Shown: positions 27,711 through 36,629 of the stretch, piece by piece
How positions within the stretch are numbered: position 1 is the first letter of the stretch
Layout of the letters: every line of letters starts with the position of its first letter
Source of the DNA: Melanopsichium pennsylvanicum
Taxonomy: Eukaryota; Basidiomycota; Ustilaginomycetes; Ustilaginales
Direction: 5' to 3'
Length of the DNA: 64,000 bases
NCBI GenBank assembly: GCA_900208305.1
Contig: OAPG01000015.1
Span: 248,001 to 312,000, forward strand
Made by a program: the position numbers and the translations under genes
Notes under the pieces: generated by a model
What the model was told of the DNA's origin: nothing
The model's database searches: none
The model's input: only the letters and a program-made list of their open reading frames with translations

Positions 27711-29732
27711 CTAGTGAATCGGCGCGTCTCCTCCCACAAGTACAGCGAAGCCGGCACCAATGAGCGTACAGCCGAGTACGCTGATCCATTTCAACTTGTG
27801 TCCCAACAATACATCCGCAACTTCGACAAGGATCGTCGTCATCAAGCAACTCACCGAAGCTAACACTGGCCCCCACAGGCTCAGCAGAATCATGAAGGCA
27901 GCATTGAAAAAGATCCCGCAGAGCACCACCATCCCAATACTTACGTAGGTGCGCACATTGTGCGGAAGTTCAAATGTCTCCCAACCAAGTTGATGAGCCA
28001 CGATAATGCCGATCCAGAAGGTGGTAAATGTGGTGAGACCGATACCGGCAGTCATGATGTTGGCATGCAATCCAAACGGAAGAGGTGGGGGTATCGAGGC
28101 GTCATGCATTTTGCGGTAAGATGAGGTGCGACGATTACTATATCCAGGTCGAGAGGAGGCCTCGGCTGCATCTTCGGCCAGCTGATGAGTTGAGAGGTGC
28201 GAGCGAGTGCGATGAAGACGAGTCGCACCAGAAAGCACAAGTTCTTCTTCCTCCTCGTCCAGTTCGGATTCCGTCACTTGGCTCTGGTCGTCGTCGTCGT
28301 CCTTGCTGGCGACAGCTTTTGCATGCGCGCGGACCTTTTCCGCTGCAGCTTTAGCCACTTTGACGCTATCTTGCTCTTCAGAAGCGCCAGAGGGATAGGA
28401 GGGCTCGGGCGGTGGAGTGATGCTTTGGTAATCTTGACGGTCCTGGTCGATAAGCTTGTCTACCATCGTCGAGAATCTTCTGCCTTCTCCTGAGCCGCGC
28501 ATATCTTCATTCTCATCGTCTCCAAGAATGTGCTGACTTGGCTCTGTTCCAATGGTACCGAGAACACCATTCCTCGTTTCTGACTGGGAAGTCCGCAGCA
28601 ATCCCTCAGTCTCATGGCCTCGCTGATATCCTTCCCCATCCTCATCCTGATACCGAACATAGCTACGCGAGCGGCGGTTGTGCCCACCAGGAACAGCCGA
28701 GTACATTTCTGCCTGTTTCTGCTCATCTGGTAGCGTGCCGATCAGCTTGAAGGCCATTTCGTACGCTGCCATGGTCACCGCGCCGACAAATGCGAGTAGG
28801 TCACCTAGTACTGGATTGTGGGGGCTACTGACGGGCTCGTCTCTTTCTCCATCTCGCTTTCCAGGCAAGCTTGTGAAAATAGCTTTGATGGCTCGACGGA
28901 TGACTTGTTGAGTTGGGTCATCAGATTTCGGCGGTTTACCGTGCACAGGGTCGATTGGTTTGGGCACCTTGCGATGATCCGCACCGCCGTACGCGACAAT
29001 AATGACACCGAGACAAGCGAGTAGGACCGAAAATACCTTTCGCTTCTCCCACTTCTCTCCCAGAAACCAGACCGAAAAGACGAGCGCCCAGACGGAGAAA
29101 GTGTTGTAAATGGCGGTGATGTCCGCCATACTCGTCATTGGAACTGCACAGTACCAGCTGAGTGCAGGTACGGTAATACCGATTGTAAGCACGAAGAAAA
29201 GACCGGCCAGACGGAACACATTGAATCCGAATTTTTGCTCCAAGAAGGACACTGGCTTTCGCCTACAGCTTTTCGCCTCATGTGCAGCCACGTCGGTAGG
29301 CATCACCCTCCCCGAAGCTTGACTCAATCTGTGCCTCACAACATCTGCCCTGGGATCTGGCAGCTCGCTTGCTGGTGTTTCGAGCTGCCATCTTAGGTTC
29401 TTAGCTATAAGGTGTATATAATGTGTGATGGGCCTTCCTGTTGTACACTTGAGAAAGTAGAGATGCATGGGAAAGAGCAATACGAATCCACTATGACCTA
29501 GGTAAAGCGAAAGGAACGGTTTGCGATAGTTGAGGGCCTGTTGGACATGTTGTGCGAATTCGGTCTGGAGTGTGTATGCGAAGAGAGAGAGGACGAAGGC
29601 GAAAATGGCTTTGCCTCCGCCTGGGAGATTGGTGAAACTCATTTTGTTTGGTCGGGTAGGCGTGGTGGAGTTATCAGGATGGTGAGATGTGGAATCTTCC
29701 GCGTAGCTATCACGGAAGATGTTTGCCGACAT
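27711..29732 (-). CDS. DMT-superfamily membrane transporter (SLC35F/YML018C-like)
   Basis: 673 residues; a second ATG 30 codons in (MSFTNLPGGGK) is also a possible start. Around ten hydrophobic segments are split into blocks. The opening 'IFAFVLSLFAYTLQTEFAQH' and 'FLSLYLGHSGFVLLFPMHLY' match the SLC35F5/YML018C/Thi74 group, and 'YNTFSVWALVFSVWFLGEKW' is the EamA-type helix pair. The last block ('FFNAAFMILLSLWGPVLASV', 'LGHKLKWISVLGCTLIGAGF') is the second EamA half. About 200 hydrophilic residues rich in Glu, Asp and Ser interrupt the domain, probably a cytosolic loop. Substrate is unknown for this group; yeast members are vacuolar or mitochondrial by report. I infer only a drug/metabolite-type carrier. 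Confidence 0.8.
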   Translation of the reverse strand: MSANIFRDSYAEDSTSHHPDNSTTPTRPNKMSFTNLPGGGKAIFAFVLSLFAYTLQTEFAQHVQQALNYRKPFLSLYLGHSGFVLLFPMHLYFLKCTTGRPITHYIHLIAKNLRWQLETPASELPDPRADVVRHRLSQASGRVMPTDVAAHEAKSCRRKPVSFLEQKFGFNVFRLAGLFFVLTIGITVPALSWYCAVPMTSMADITAIYNTFSVWALVFSVWFLGEKWEKRKVFSVLLACLGVIIVAYGGADHRKVPKPIDPVHGKPPKSDDPTQQVIRRAIKAIFTSLPGKRDGERDEPVSSPHNPVLGDLLAFVGAVTMAAYEMAFKLIGTLPDEQKQAEMYSAVPGGHNRRSRSYVRYQDEDGEGYQRGHETEGLLRTSQSETRNGVLGTIGTEPSQHILGDDENEDMRGSGEGRRFSTMVDKLIDQDRQDYQSITPPPEPSYPSGASEEQDSVKVAKAAAEKVRAHAKAVASKDDDDDQSQVTESELDEEEEELVLSGATRLHRTRSHLSTHQLAEDAAEASSRPGYSNRRTSSYRKMHDASIPPPLPFGLHANIMTAGIGLTTFTTFWIGIIVAHQLGWETFELPHNVRTYVSIGMVVLCGIFFNAAFMILLSLWGPVLASVSCLMTTILVEVADVLLGHKLKWISVLGCTLIGAGFAVLVGGDAPIH

Positions 29733-30420
29733 GTTGAGGCAAAGGTGATCTTTGATTGTGTCGTGAAGATGAGTGGGATCGACTATGTTGCGGTATCCTG
29801 GAAAAACATTCGTGCTGTCGTTGGTGTGAAGCGGCTAAAGTGAGTGATGGGAAGTAGATCAAGGACAGCAGTGGTTTAGCACCTGAGACACCGAGAAGAC
29901 CCTATCTACCGTTAGTCAAACGATTGGGATGATAATCGGGGCGGTGATGCACTAAAGAGCCCTATAGAGGCAGAGAAGGATTTTGATGTTCCGGCGATGC
30001 TAGCATCGAGATTTGGTTGGGAAGCAAGAAAGGAAGGAATAAAGAAGCTGGCCGGAGTTGGTGGTGTTATAGCTGAAAGGTGCTGCATATCCACATGTGT
30101 CATGAACGACAAAGCTTCGTATATAGTAAATTAATGTAATATAACTTTACCGTAAATTTACAGTACAGCAAACAGAGAATAAATATTATAAATAATGTGA
30201 ATCGCGGACGGTGAAATATCCAATACACCACAAAAGGCCACGGACCACATTATTATATTCACTTTTTCATTTCAACTTGCAACATACAAACAGTGAACAC
30301 CGCCCTCATCACCATCTTCTCTCCTGAACCTACTCTGTCACTCGCTCTTTCCACCATTCAGATTACGCTTCACATCAACGCTCATCGTTAAAACCTCCCG
30401 CGCTGCTCAGCGGAACAAAA
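29733..30420. promoter_or_regulatory. Divergent region between the transporter and SEC20
   Basis: No gene is seen. An AT-rich block at about 30118-30200 contains TAGTAAATTAATGTAA and the motif copy CGTAAATTTACAGTAC. The SEC20 side has a C/T-rich leader. Confidence 0.45.
30150..30165. repeat. Recurrent intergenic motif CCGTAAATTTACAGTA, copy 5
   Basis: AAATTTACAGTA is preceded by GT, giving the nearly palindromic GTAAATTTAC core. Confidence 0.55.
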
Positions 30421-31658
30421 ATGGCTTCACCAATCGCATCCGGCTCTCGCTCCCTCATCTCGCCAGACCTTCGAACAGTCTATGCATCATTCAGCCGCTA
30501 CGCCGGCGATGTGATCAACCATCAGATTCCACGTTTGCAAACGTGCTCCTCCGCTTCCTTGCTCACCGACTACGAGGCCGAGATCCTCTCTTCCATCCAT
30601 GGACTCAAGCGTCAGCTCAACGATCTCAAGTTCGCTGTCGATGAAGCCGAATCAGAAGCTGAGCGCAGAGAGATCGCTTCTTTAGTCCTTGAGGCCACTC
30701 AAAAGCTTGAAGAGTGAGTTGTTTCCAGTCACCCTTCATGCCCTCTGACCTCTCTGAAGTGCTTATTGACCCTGCTTCTCGTTGTCCCTAACTTCCTTCT
30801 GTGCAATGCTGGTGGTGGAGTAGGATCAGACAGAACTCCCGCAAAGCGCTTCTCTCTGCCCGTCGCTCGATTCAAAATGCTCGCACCCTCCAAGATCGTT
30901 CGCACCTCAACCTCGCTGCCGACTCTGCCAAGGAACGTACCGGTGGACGTGGCTCAGCTTCGTCCTCGGGCCAAGACAAGCTGATCACTGCATCTCAAGA
31001 CGTCACCGACGCACTTCGTAGCACAGTCTCCCTCATGGCTTCCGAACTGGAGAAATCCGCAATGTCGTCTCAACTCTTGGACGAATCAACTCAGACCATC
31101 TCGAGTCTATCCTTCCAATACGGAAGCCTCTCGACATTGATGTCGAATTCGGTCAACCTGATCAAGACTATGGAAAGGGAGGATTTGATTGGCAAAGGTA
31201 TGGTTGCATTGAGCTTTGTATTCTTCCTGGGCTGCGTTGGATGGATTGTTTACGCTAGAATTGTAAGCAAAGGCGTTGGTCTGATTGGTTTCTTCTTCAG
31301 ATTATTTGGGCTGGATAAGCTGCTAGGTGGGATGGGAGGTAGAGGAAGTGCAGATTTGGAGGAGAAGGCGAAACTGCTCAAGGCAGCGGCACAGCAGAGT
31401 AGTACAACGCTTGAGTCGGTCGCAGCGGCAGTGTCGACGGCTATGACAAGTGCTGTATCAGCCGCAGCAACTGCAGCAGCGACGCAGGCAGGGCAGGCAA
31501 AAAACAGCAAACTGGAGGAAAAGGTGGTGGATCTGCAAGACGATCTGGAACAGTTGGTGGGGACGGTCTTGCCTGATGGTGAGGACAAGCCAATCGGCCA
31601 TCGCGACCTGCCTCAAACAAGGCAGAATACTCTTCCCATTCAACATGTCGAACTCTGA
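30421..31658 (+). CDS. SEC20: Sec20 (BNIP1) ER SNARE, two exons, with HDEL-like C-terminus
   Basis: Exon 1 is 30421-30713 and exon 2 is 30824-31658, giving 375 residues. The intron has a GTGAGT donor, a CCTAAC branch-like site and a GTAG acceptor; an acceptor three bases earlier would also keep frame. The SNARE helix 'TASQDVTDALRSTVSLMASE...LDESTQTI' is the Sec20 family signature. A transmembrane segment follows at about 225-245 ('VALSFVFFLGCVGWIVYARI'). Sec20 is the Qb SNARE of the Ufe1-Use1-Sec22 complex that receives Golgi-to-ER vesicles. After the membrane anchor comes a second hydrophobic stretch and about 110 Ala/Glu-rich residues, ending in HVEL. Yeast Sec20 ends in HDEL, so this is probably a retrieval signal variant. 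The N-terminal exon is helical and would face the cytosol. Confidence 0.85.
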
Positions 31659-31882
31659 GTATGGCGATGCTTTCCTGCTCCTGGGCTAACATCGTTGAGT
31701 CCTGATACCTTCGAGATGCAATATCAGCCGCATTGCCTTTTGGGCTCAACAGCGACATTTTTGTCACCAATACAAACAGCACACAGCGTGTCAAACAAAA
31801 GACGCATTCGGTGAGCAGCACGTGTATCAAGAGCGCTCTATAAAGTACAGATTCGTGAGATTTTGAATGCCATTGGGTCAGA

Positions 31883-32134
31883 CTACGAAGAAGCCACAGC
31901 ACTAGCCTCATCTGCGACGCTGACACCTCCCACCGTGGCGGAAGTGGCGGCAGTGGGATGTTCGACAATCTTGTTACCGATTCTTGGCTTGGAAGCGGTG
32001 GTGACAAACTCGGTTGGGACAGGCAATTTGGCCGAAGCCAATCGGAGAGCTTCCTTTGCTACTTCGGGACGAATCTCAACTGGTCCACCGATTTCAAAGA
32101 TGACTTTGCCCATATTGGCCCTGAAAACGTGACC

Positions 32135-32166
<32 letters not shown>

Positions 32167-32797
32167 GAAGGGTGCCATCAAAGGTTGAAGCGAACAAAAA
32201 AGTCAGCGATACGTGAACGGGGGGGCGAAGGGAGCTCCGGTTCATCAGAGTATTCGAACAAGTGGTGAGAAAAGATACATACCTGCAAGCCCAGTACTCA
32301 AATGTACCTTTACCTTTTCCCATACGTGTCTCGTTACCCTTGATGCATACTGGGGTATCAGGAAACACTCTGAGGAAGACCTGTGCACCTTTTACCACTT
32401 TGAGCTTCCTCTTGAGTGCAGTCTCGGCAGCAACCAGTTGCTTTGCAGAAAGTCTGGCAGGCGCGAGAAGGCGAATGCCGTAAGCACCTTCTTGGACGGT
32501 GGTGCCTTTGATGGATCCACCAGTGTTGAAGGGGATGGTGATCTTGTGAGCTTTGCGGTACTTTGTTCGTCGAGGGGCAAGGTTTCCTTTGTGTCGGACA
32601 CCACCAAGGGCTGATGAGAGTACATTGGATGGTATGAAAGCGACGGATCGGATAGATGGGCGGACGGAAGAAGCCATATGAAGGGATCGAATCGAGGACG
32701 CTGCCGAGAGTCGGGAAGGACCAGCCGAAGCAGCTGCAGCAGAGGCTGTGGTGTTGAAGCTGAGCTTGCCAAAGGCAGCTGCGAGTGAGGGCAGCAT
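31883..32797 (-). CDS. MRPL16: Mitochondrial ribosomal protein uL16m (MRPL16), two exons
   Basis: Exon 1 is 32283-32797 and exon 2 is 31883-32120, giving 250 residues. A presequence rich in Ala, Ser and Arg precedes the L16 core: 'KGNLAPRRTKYRKAHK', 'FGxYG'-like 'EGAYGIRLLAP', 'RVFPDTPVCIKGNETRMGKG' and 'GTFEYWACR'. Splicing joins this to 'ANMGKVIFEIGGPVEI', the expected continuation of the L16 fold near the peptidyl transferase centre. The intron (162 bases) has a GTATGT donor, a TTTTCAG acceptor and a 28-base homopolymer (T on the gene's strand) close to the acceptor. Unspliced, the frame reads through with poly-Phe, which is clearly intronic. The gene converges with SEC20. Confidence 0.93.
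32135..32162. repeat. Poly-A (poly-T on the gene's strand) tract in the MRPL16 intron
   Basis: A run of about 28 A on the plus strand lies just upstream of the MRPL16 3' splice site. Confidence 0.9.
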
Positions 32798-33238
32798 GGT
32801 GAGTGGATTTTAGTGAGCACTCGAGTCGTGGGCTTGAACGAGATTGGAGTAGGTGCTTGAAATAGATGGAAGGGCAGCTGATGCGATGATGTTGATGATA
32901 TCAAGCAATGAGATGCGTTCGAGTGCAGTGTGAGCTGCTGCTGTAAAAGGATTCTTCCGAAAATCAAGAATCAAAAAAAGCTCATAACATCGGGGCAGTC
33001 GTATCACCGATTCTCCTTACAAGAAAGGCCGTCACGCCTCGCTGGGAATTCCACTCAAACCTCCACACTTCTCTCCTCTGCTGTCGGCTAAGCTGGCTTC
33101 CATCAACCTCGTTTATATTTTGCCAGCTTTCACCCTAAACCTTGTCTTCTGACATTCATCGGACCAAGCCTGATTCTAACAGTGCCATCAACGCTCAAAC
33201 TACACTACCACAACGGATCTGATCACAAGCCGGCTTCC
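32798..33238. promoter_or_regulatory. Divergent region between MRPL16 and BET1
   Basis: No gene is seen. The 60 bases before the BET1 ATG are open in frame but start only from GTG, so they are treated as leader. Confidence 0.45.
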
Positions 33239-33538
33239 ATGTCAACTTCGGCAGATCGAACGTACGAGCAGCAGAACGACTCGGCACTAGACGCTCTATA
33301 CTCAAAAGTCTCTTCTCTCCGCTCAGTCACCATCGACATTCACAACGACTCGGAAAACCAACGTGCAGGCTTACTCTCCCAAACATCGGACCAATTCGAT
33401 AATTTCGGAGCTCAGCTCACAAGGACCTCCAATCACTTTTCGAGGACGATTGTCAACGGGGCTAGGCAGCATAAGTTGACATTGTACATTGTTGGTGGTT
33501 TCATTGGTCTTTGGGTGCTTTACAAACTTTTTCTCTGA
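33239..33538 (+). CDS. BET1: Bet1/Sft1-type Qc-SNARE
   Basis: 99 residues from the ATG at 33239 (MSTSADRTYEQQND). The SNARE motif runs from about residue 15 to 75: 'ALDALYSKVSSLRSVTIDIH' and 'NDSENQRAGLLSQTSDQFDN', with Gln in 'SENQ' likely to be the zero-layer residue. A C-terminal anchor follows ('KLTLYIVGGFIGLWVLYKLF') with only one residue after it, as expected of a tail-anchored SNARE. Bet1 works in ER-to-Golgi fusion and Sft1 within the Golgi; this short form could be either, and Bet1 is my working name. Only 26 bases separate its stop from the next gene's ATG on the same strand. Confidence 0.8.
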   Translation: MSTSADRTYEQQNDSALDALYSKVSSLRSVTIDIHNDSENQRAGLLSQTSDQFDNFGAQLTRTSNHFSRTIVNGARQHKLTLYIVGGFIGLWVLYKLFL

Positions 33539-33564
33539 TCGCTTCTCGTTCCAGGATAGTGAAC

Positions 33565-34419
33565 ATGGTTGCTGGTATCAACGGTCGCACAATGAGGCTG
33601 CTGGTCTCGGGCCTCGGTAGGTCAGCGTCCCGACAAGCAGGAACTTTTCGTACTCTAGCCTCTTCAACACGGTACTACCGATCTCAAGGCTCATTTGGTC
33701 CCTTTGCGACATCACCAAACTTGGTCACTCGGCACAATCAGCTAATGTTGACACGCCTTTCGCACAGCACTCCTACAAGGGCAACACCACTCAAATCCTG
33801 CCCCAACTGCAGCGAAGCGCAACCGCTCGAATCGCTCTCGTGTCCCAAATGCAAGACGCTCCAACCCTTGCCTCAGGACATCGACTTTTTTAAAGCCATG
33901 GATCTCGATTTTGCCACTGTTCCCAACGGCGGCTGGCAAATTGACACGAATATGCTAAAGCGAGCATGGCGACTCAAGATGGCCGTGACTCATCCTGATC
34001 GCATGGGAGGACGTAGTGAAAAGGAACAACAGATCGGTGCACAGCAGAGCGCCTTGATCAATCGAGCGTACGAGACGTTGCTTACCCCTCTTGCACGGGC
34101 CAACTACCTCTTGGAGAGGCACAATGCACCCGAAGTGTCGGAATCGGATTCATTGGAGGATGCAGAGCTGCTCATGGAGGTTATGGAGCTAAGGGAGAGT
34201 TTGGAAGGGGCCGAAAACGAAGAGGAAGCTGCAGAGGTGAGGGCACAGAATGCCAAACTGATGGCAGAGACAGAGGAGACATTGGCCAAAGCATTTGGAG
34301 CGTCGCCACCCGATCTGGTAACGGCAAGGGAGGCGGCAGTGCAATTGAGGTATTGGGCCAATATCGAAAAAGCGGCGAGAGAGTGGTCGCCTGGGAAAAG
34401 GGTCGAGCTGCAACATTAG
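33565..34419 (+). CDS. JAC1: Mitochondrial iron-sulfur cochaperone HscB/Jac1 with CxxC zinc motif
   Basis: 284 residues from the ATG at 33565; a second ATG at 33592 (MRLLVSGLG) is possible. An Arg/Ser-rich mitochondrial presequence comes first, then two CxxC pairs (Cys79, Cys82, Cys93, Cys96; 'CPNCSEAQPLESLSCPKC') as in animal HSC20. The J domain has HPD at 143-145 ('TVTHPDRMGG'-type region), and the C-terminal helical HSCB domain binds the scaffold Isu. Jac1 directs Isu to the Hsp70 Ssq1 for Fe-S cluster release. Yeast Jac1 lacks the zinc motif; its presence here makes this an HSC20-like form. The start lies 26 bases after the BET1 stop, and the spacer ends in a pyrimidine-rich CCAG, so transcription with BET1 or use of a leader intron is possible. 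Confidence 0.9.
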   Translation: MVAGINGRTMRLLVSGLGRSASRQAGTFRTLASSTRYYRSQGSFGPFATSPNLVTRHNQLMLTRLSHSTPTRATPLKSCPNCSEAQPLESLSCPKCKTLQPLPQDIDFFKAMDLDFATVPNGGWQIDTNMLKRAWRLKMAVTHPDRMGGRSEKEQQIGAQQSALINRAYETLLTPLARANYLLERHNAPEVSESDSLEDAELLMEVMELRESLEGAENEEEAAEVRAQNAKLMAETEETLAKAFGASPPDLVTAREAAVQLRYWANIEKAAREWSPGKRVELQH

Positions 34420-35287
34420 GGACTTCTCTGACCTGTTTCTCTGCGCCAACCTTGATATGAAAACTTGTTTATTGCCACTAACTTAGGCGTCGAATTTACG
34501 TATAGAGCCCTCGTGTTGCCTTTTTCGACCATGGTGAGTTTCGAGACAAGGGGGTATTTTGTGATGACTTCGTGTGAGTTTGGACGACAGTAAGCAAAAG
34601 CGTGCATGCTAAAGGAAATTAAGTTAGAGCGCATCCAAAGACAAAGACCAAAACGGATCAGGGGCACGTTTGAGAGTTTTTCGGGAAACTGTACTGTACA
34701 ATACAGTTTTGGCGGTACAAATTTTTGATGTCAGGAAGCAGCGCCACTTTAAGCTGAAAAGCTTGAAACCTACGGAAAAAGGGTTCCAACACGGACCAGC
34801 AGCTGTTTTCGCATCTTGTCAAGAGGCATATTTTAGGATGTCCCGAGCGCTGCGTGCGGAATTCTAGGCTTACGTGCTCATGTGATTGCTTCGGAAGCGG
34901 GTCGTCTTGTGCTATAACTTGAACTCGCTTGTTTTGAGAGTTTTTTTTTTCGGGAAGTGATATGAAAGATTGTGCATGCAGAATCGAACAACAACAAGGG
35001 GGGAAAGATCATAGTTAGTTATGTTTGAGCAAGACTTGGGTTAGATCAGTGGTGGAGCTTGTATCTCGCTCATGGCGAGGCTTGAATTGACACGGTACAT
35101 GTTTCCTAATTATCGGAAGGCCGGCCACGAAGCGGTACAATATGGTCCCAATAATTCAAGAACAGAGCCTCGATAGAGTAAGGGAACATCTGGACGGTGC
35201 GGTAGAAAAGAGCATTCGGATCAAGGCCTTTTGATGCGCTGAAATACAAGTCTCAGATAAGTTTATTTCGTGACTGACGACAAAGAG

Positions 35288-35289
35288 GT

Positions 35290-35329
<40 letters not shown>
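35288..35329. repeat. (GT)n dinucleotide microsatellite
   Basis: About twenty GT units in the long gene-free region. Confidence 0.95.
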
Positions 35330-35332
<3 letters not shown>

Positions 35333-36610
35333 TGCTTTGGTCCCGCGTTCGACCCGAGTCCGTGACAATATGCCAAGGACGTCCGTGTTGCACTAGCCCA
35401 GCCCAACCATCACGGGAAAAATAAAGATAAACACTCGCAATGACCCAATTCCAATCTCATATCACCTCGATATTATCTGCCACCAAAACTTGATTCCGTC
35501 TTTACCTTGTTATTTTTGTCATGCCTGATTGGAACGTCTCTCGAACATACGTCCGTGTCATGCAAATGGTTGCAGCTTGCATTTTACCTTTCCACAAATC
35601 TTTGCCTTAGCCACATTTCTTAAAGCAAAGGTGTTTGCTAGTTCAATGTTTTTTTTTTCCATCTACGTACTTGCTAACGGACCAATCTTTGTGTCGCAGC
35701 CCAATCGATATGCTAAATTGATTTCCTGTATATTTCGTAATCGAGTGTGATTTTGTGCCTCATTGGACGTTTAGCGTGTGAATTGTGCTGGGTGTCGCAA
35801 AGAGACCCAAATCGAAAAGCAAATCTCAGAGCCAGTGAGAACTTAGGTTGCGTAAAAACAAACCCAAGAGAAGCCAAAATAAATATTATGAAAAAGAAAG
35901 AAATTAATTGACAAATTCAGTAAATAAAACAACAAAACTAAGCGCTTTGATTTTTTTTTTGATTTTTTTTTTTAGCTCAAGACTGTTCGAGTGCCTGTTT
36001 GTCTGGGTTGCTTTACCGCCCGAGTTGTGGCTCCGACAGCCGTGTCATCCCATTCAAGGCCCCACAGTACAACAGCCAACCGAGACTCTACAGTTCAGGA
36101 TTGAGCCTCCGATCCGGCAGTTGTGCATCAGGCATGAACTCTTGGTTTATGTTTGTAAATTACAGCAACAATTTTTGCAAGATGATCAAACACAGAACAT
36201 CCTAGACAAGTGGATGGTAGTGACTAGTAGGACAAGGCTACGTCGTATACTGAGTAGACTGTCCCATCCAAAAGGCCTGATCTGAGATTTTCCAAAGCGG
36301 CGGTGAGGTCGGCGTCGGCTGCTGCTGCAACACGCATCATCAGGAAGCGAACAGCAGCACAGTTGCAGCAATTAAAGACAGCAATAGAAGCGCTTAAAAT
36401 GCAAGATGCCACTTGGACACTCTTCCCCCAGATTTTGAAACCCTCTTCTTGTACTGTAGTGACAAAATAAAAAAGAATCTATAAAATCAAATAAAAACGT
36501 CAGACCCTCGAATCCGGGGCTGTATGCTCGCTTGCTGCACAATGCAATCTGTCAGTCATTCAAGGATGACTTGGGCCGCGTGAGCAAACGCCCGCTCAGC
36601 TCGACTAACT

Positions 36611-36629
36611 TACAGTATAATTTACTGTA
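36611..36629. repeat. Inverted repeat TACAGTA-N5-TACTGTA
   Basis: The perfect seven-base inverted repeat TACAGTA (36611-36617) and TACTGTA (36623-36629) has a TAATT spacer. It is the cleanest dyad of the recurrent intergenic motif in this window. Confidence 0.6.

Noticed and set aside
36505..36525. tRNA B-box-like CCTCGAATCC
   Set aside because: No matching A box, acceptor stem or anticodon arm could be built around it.
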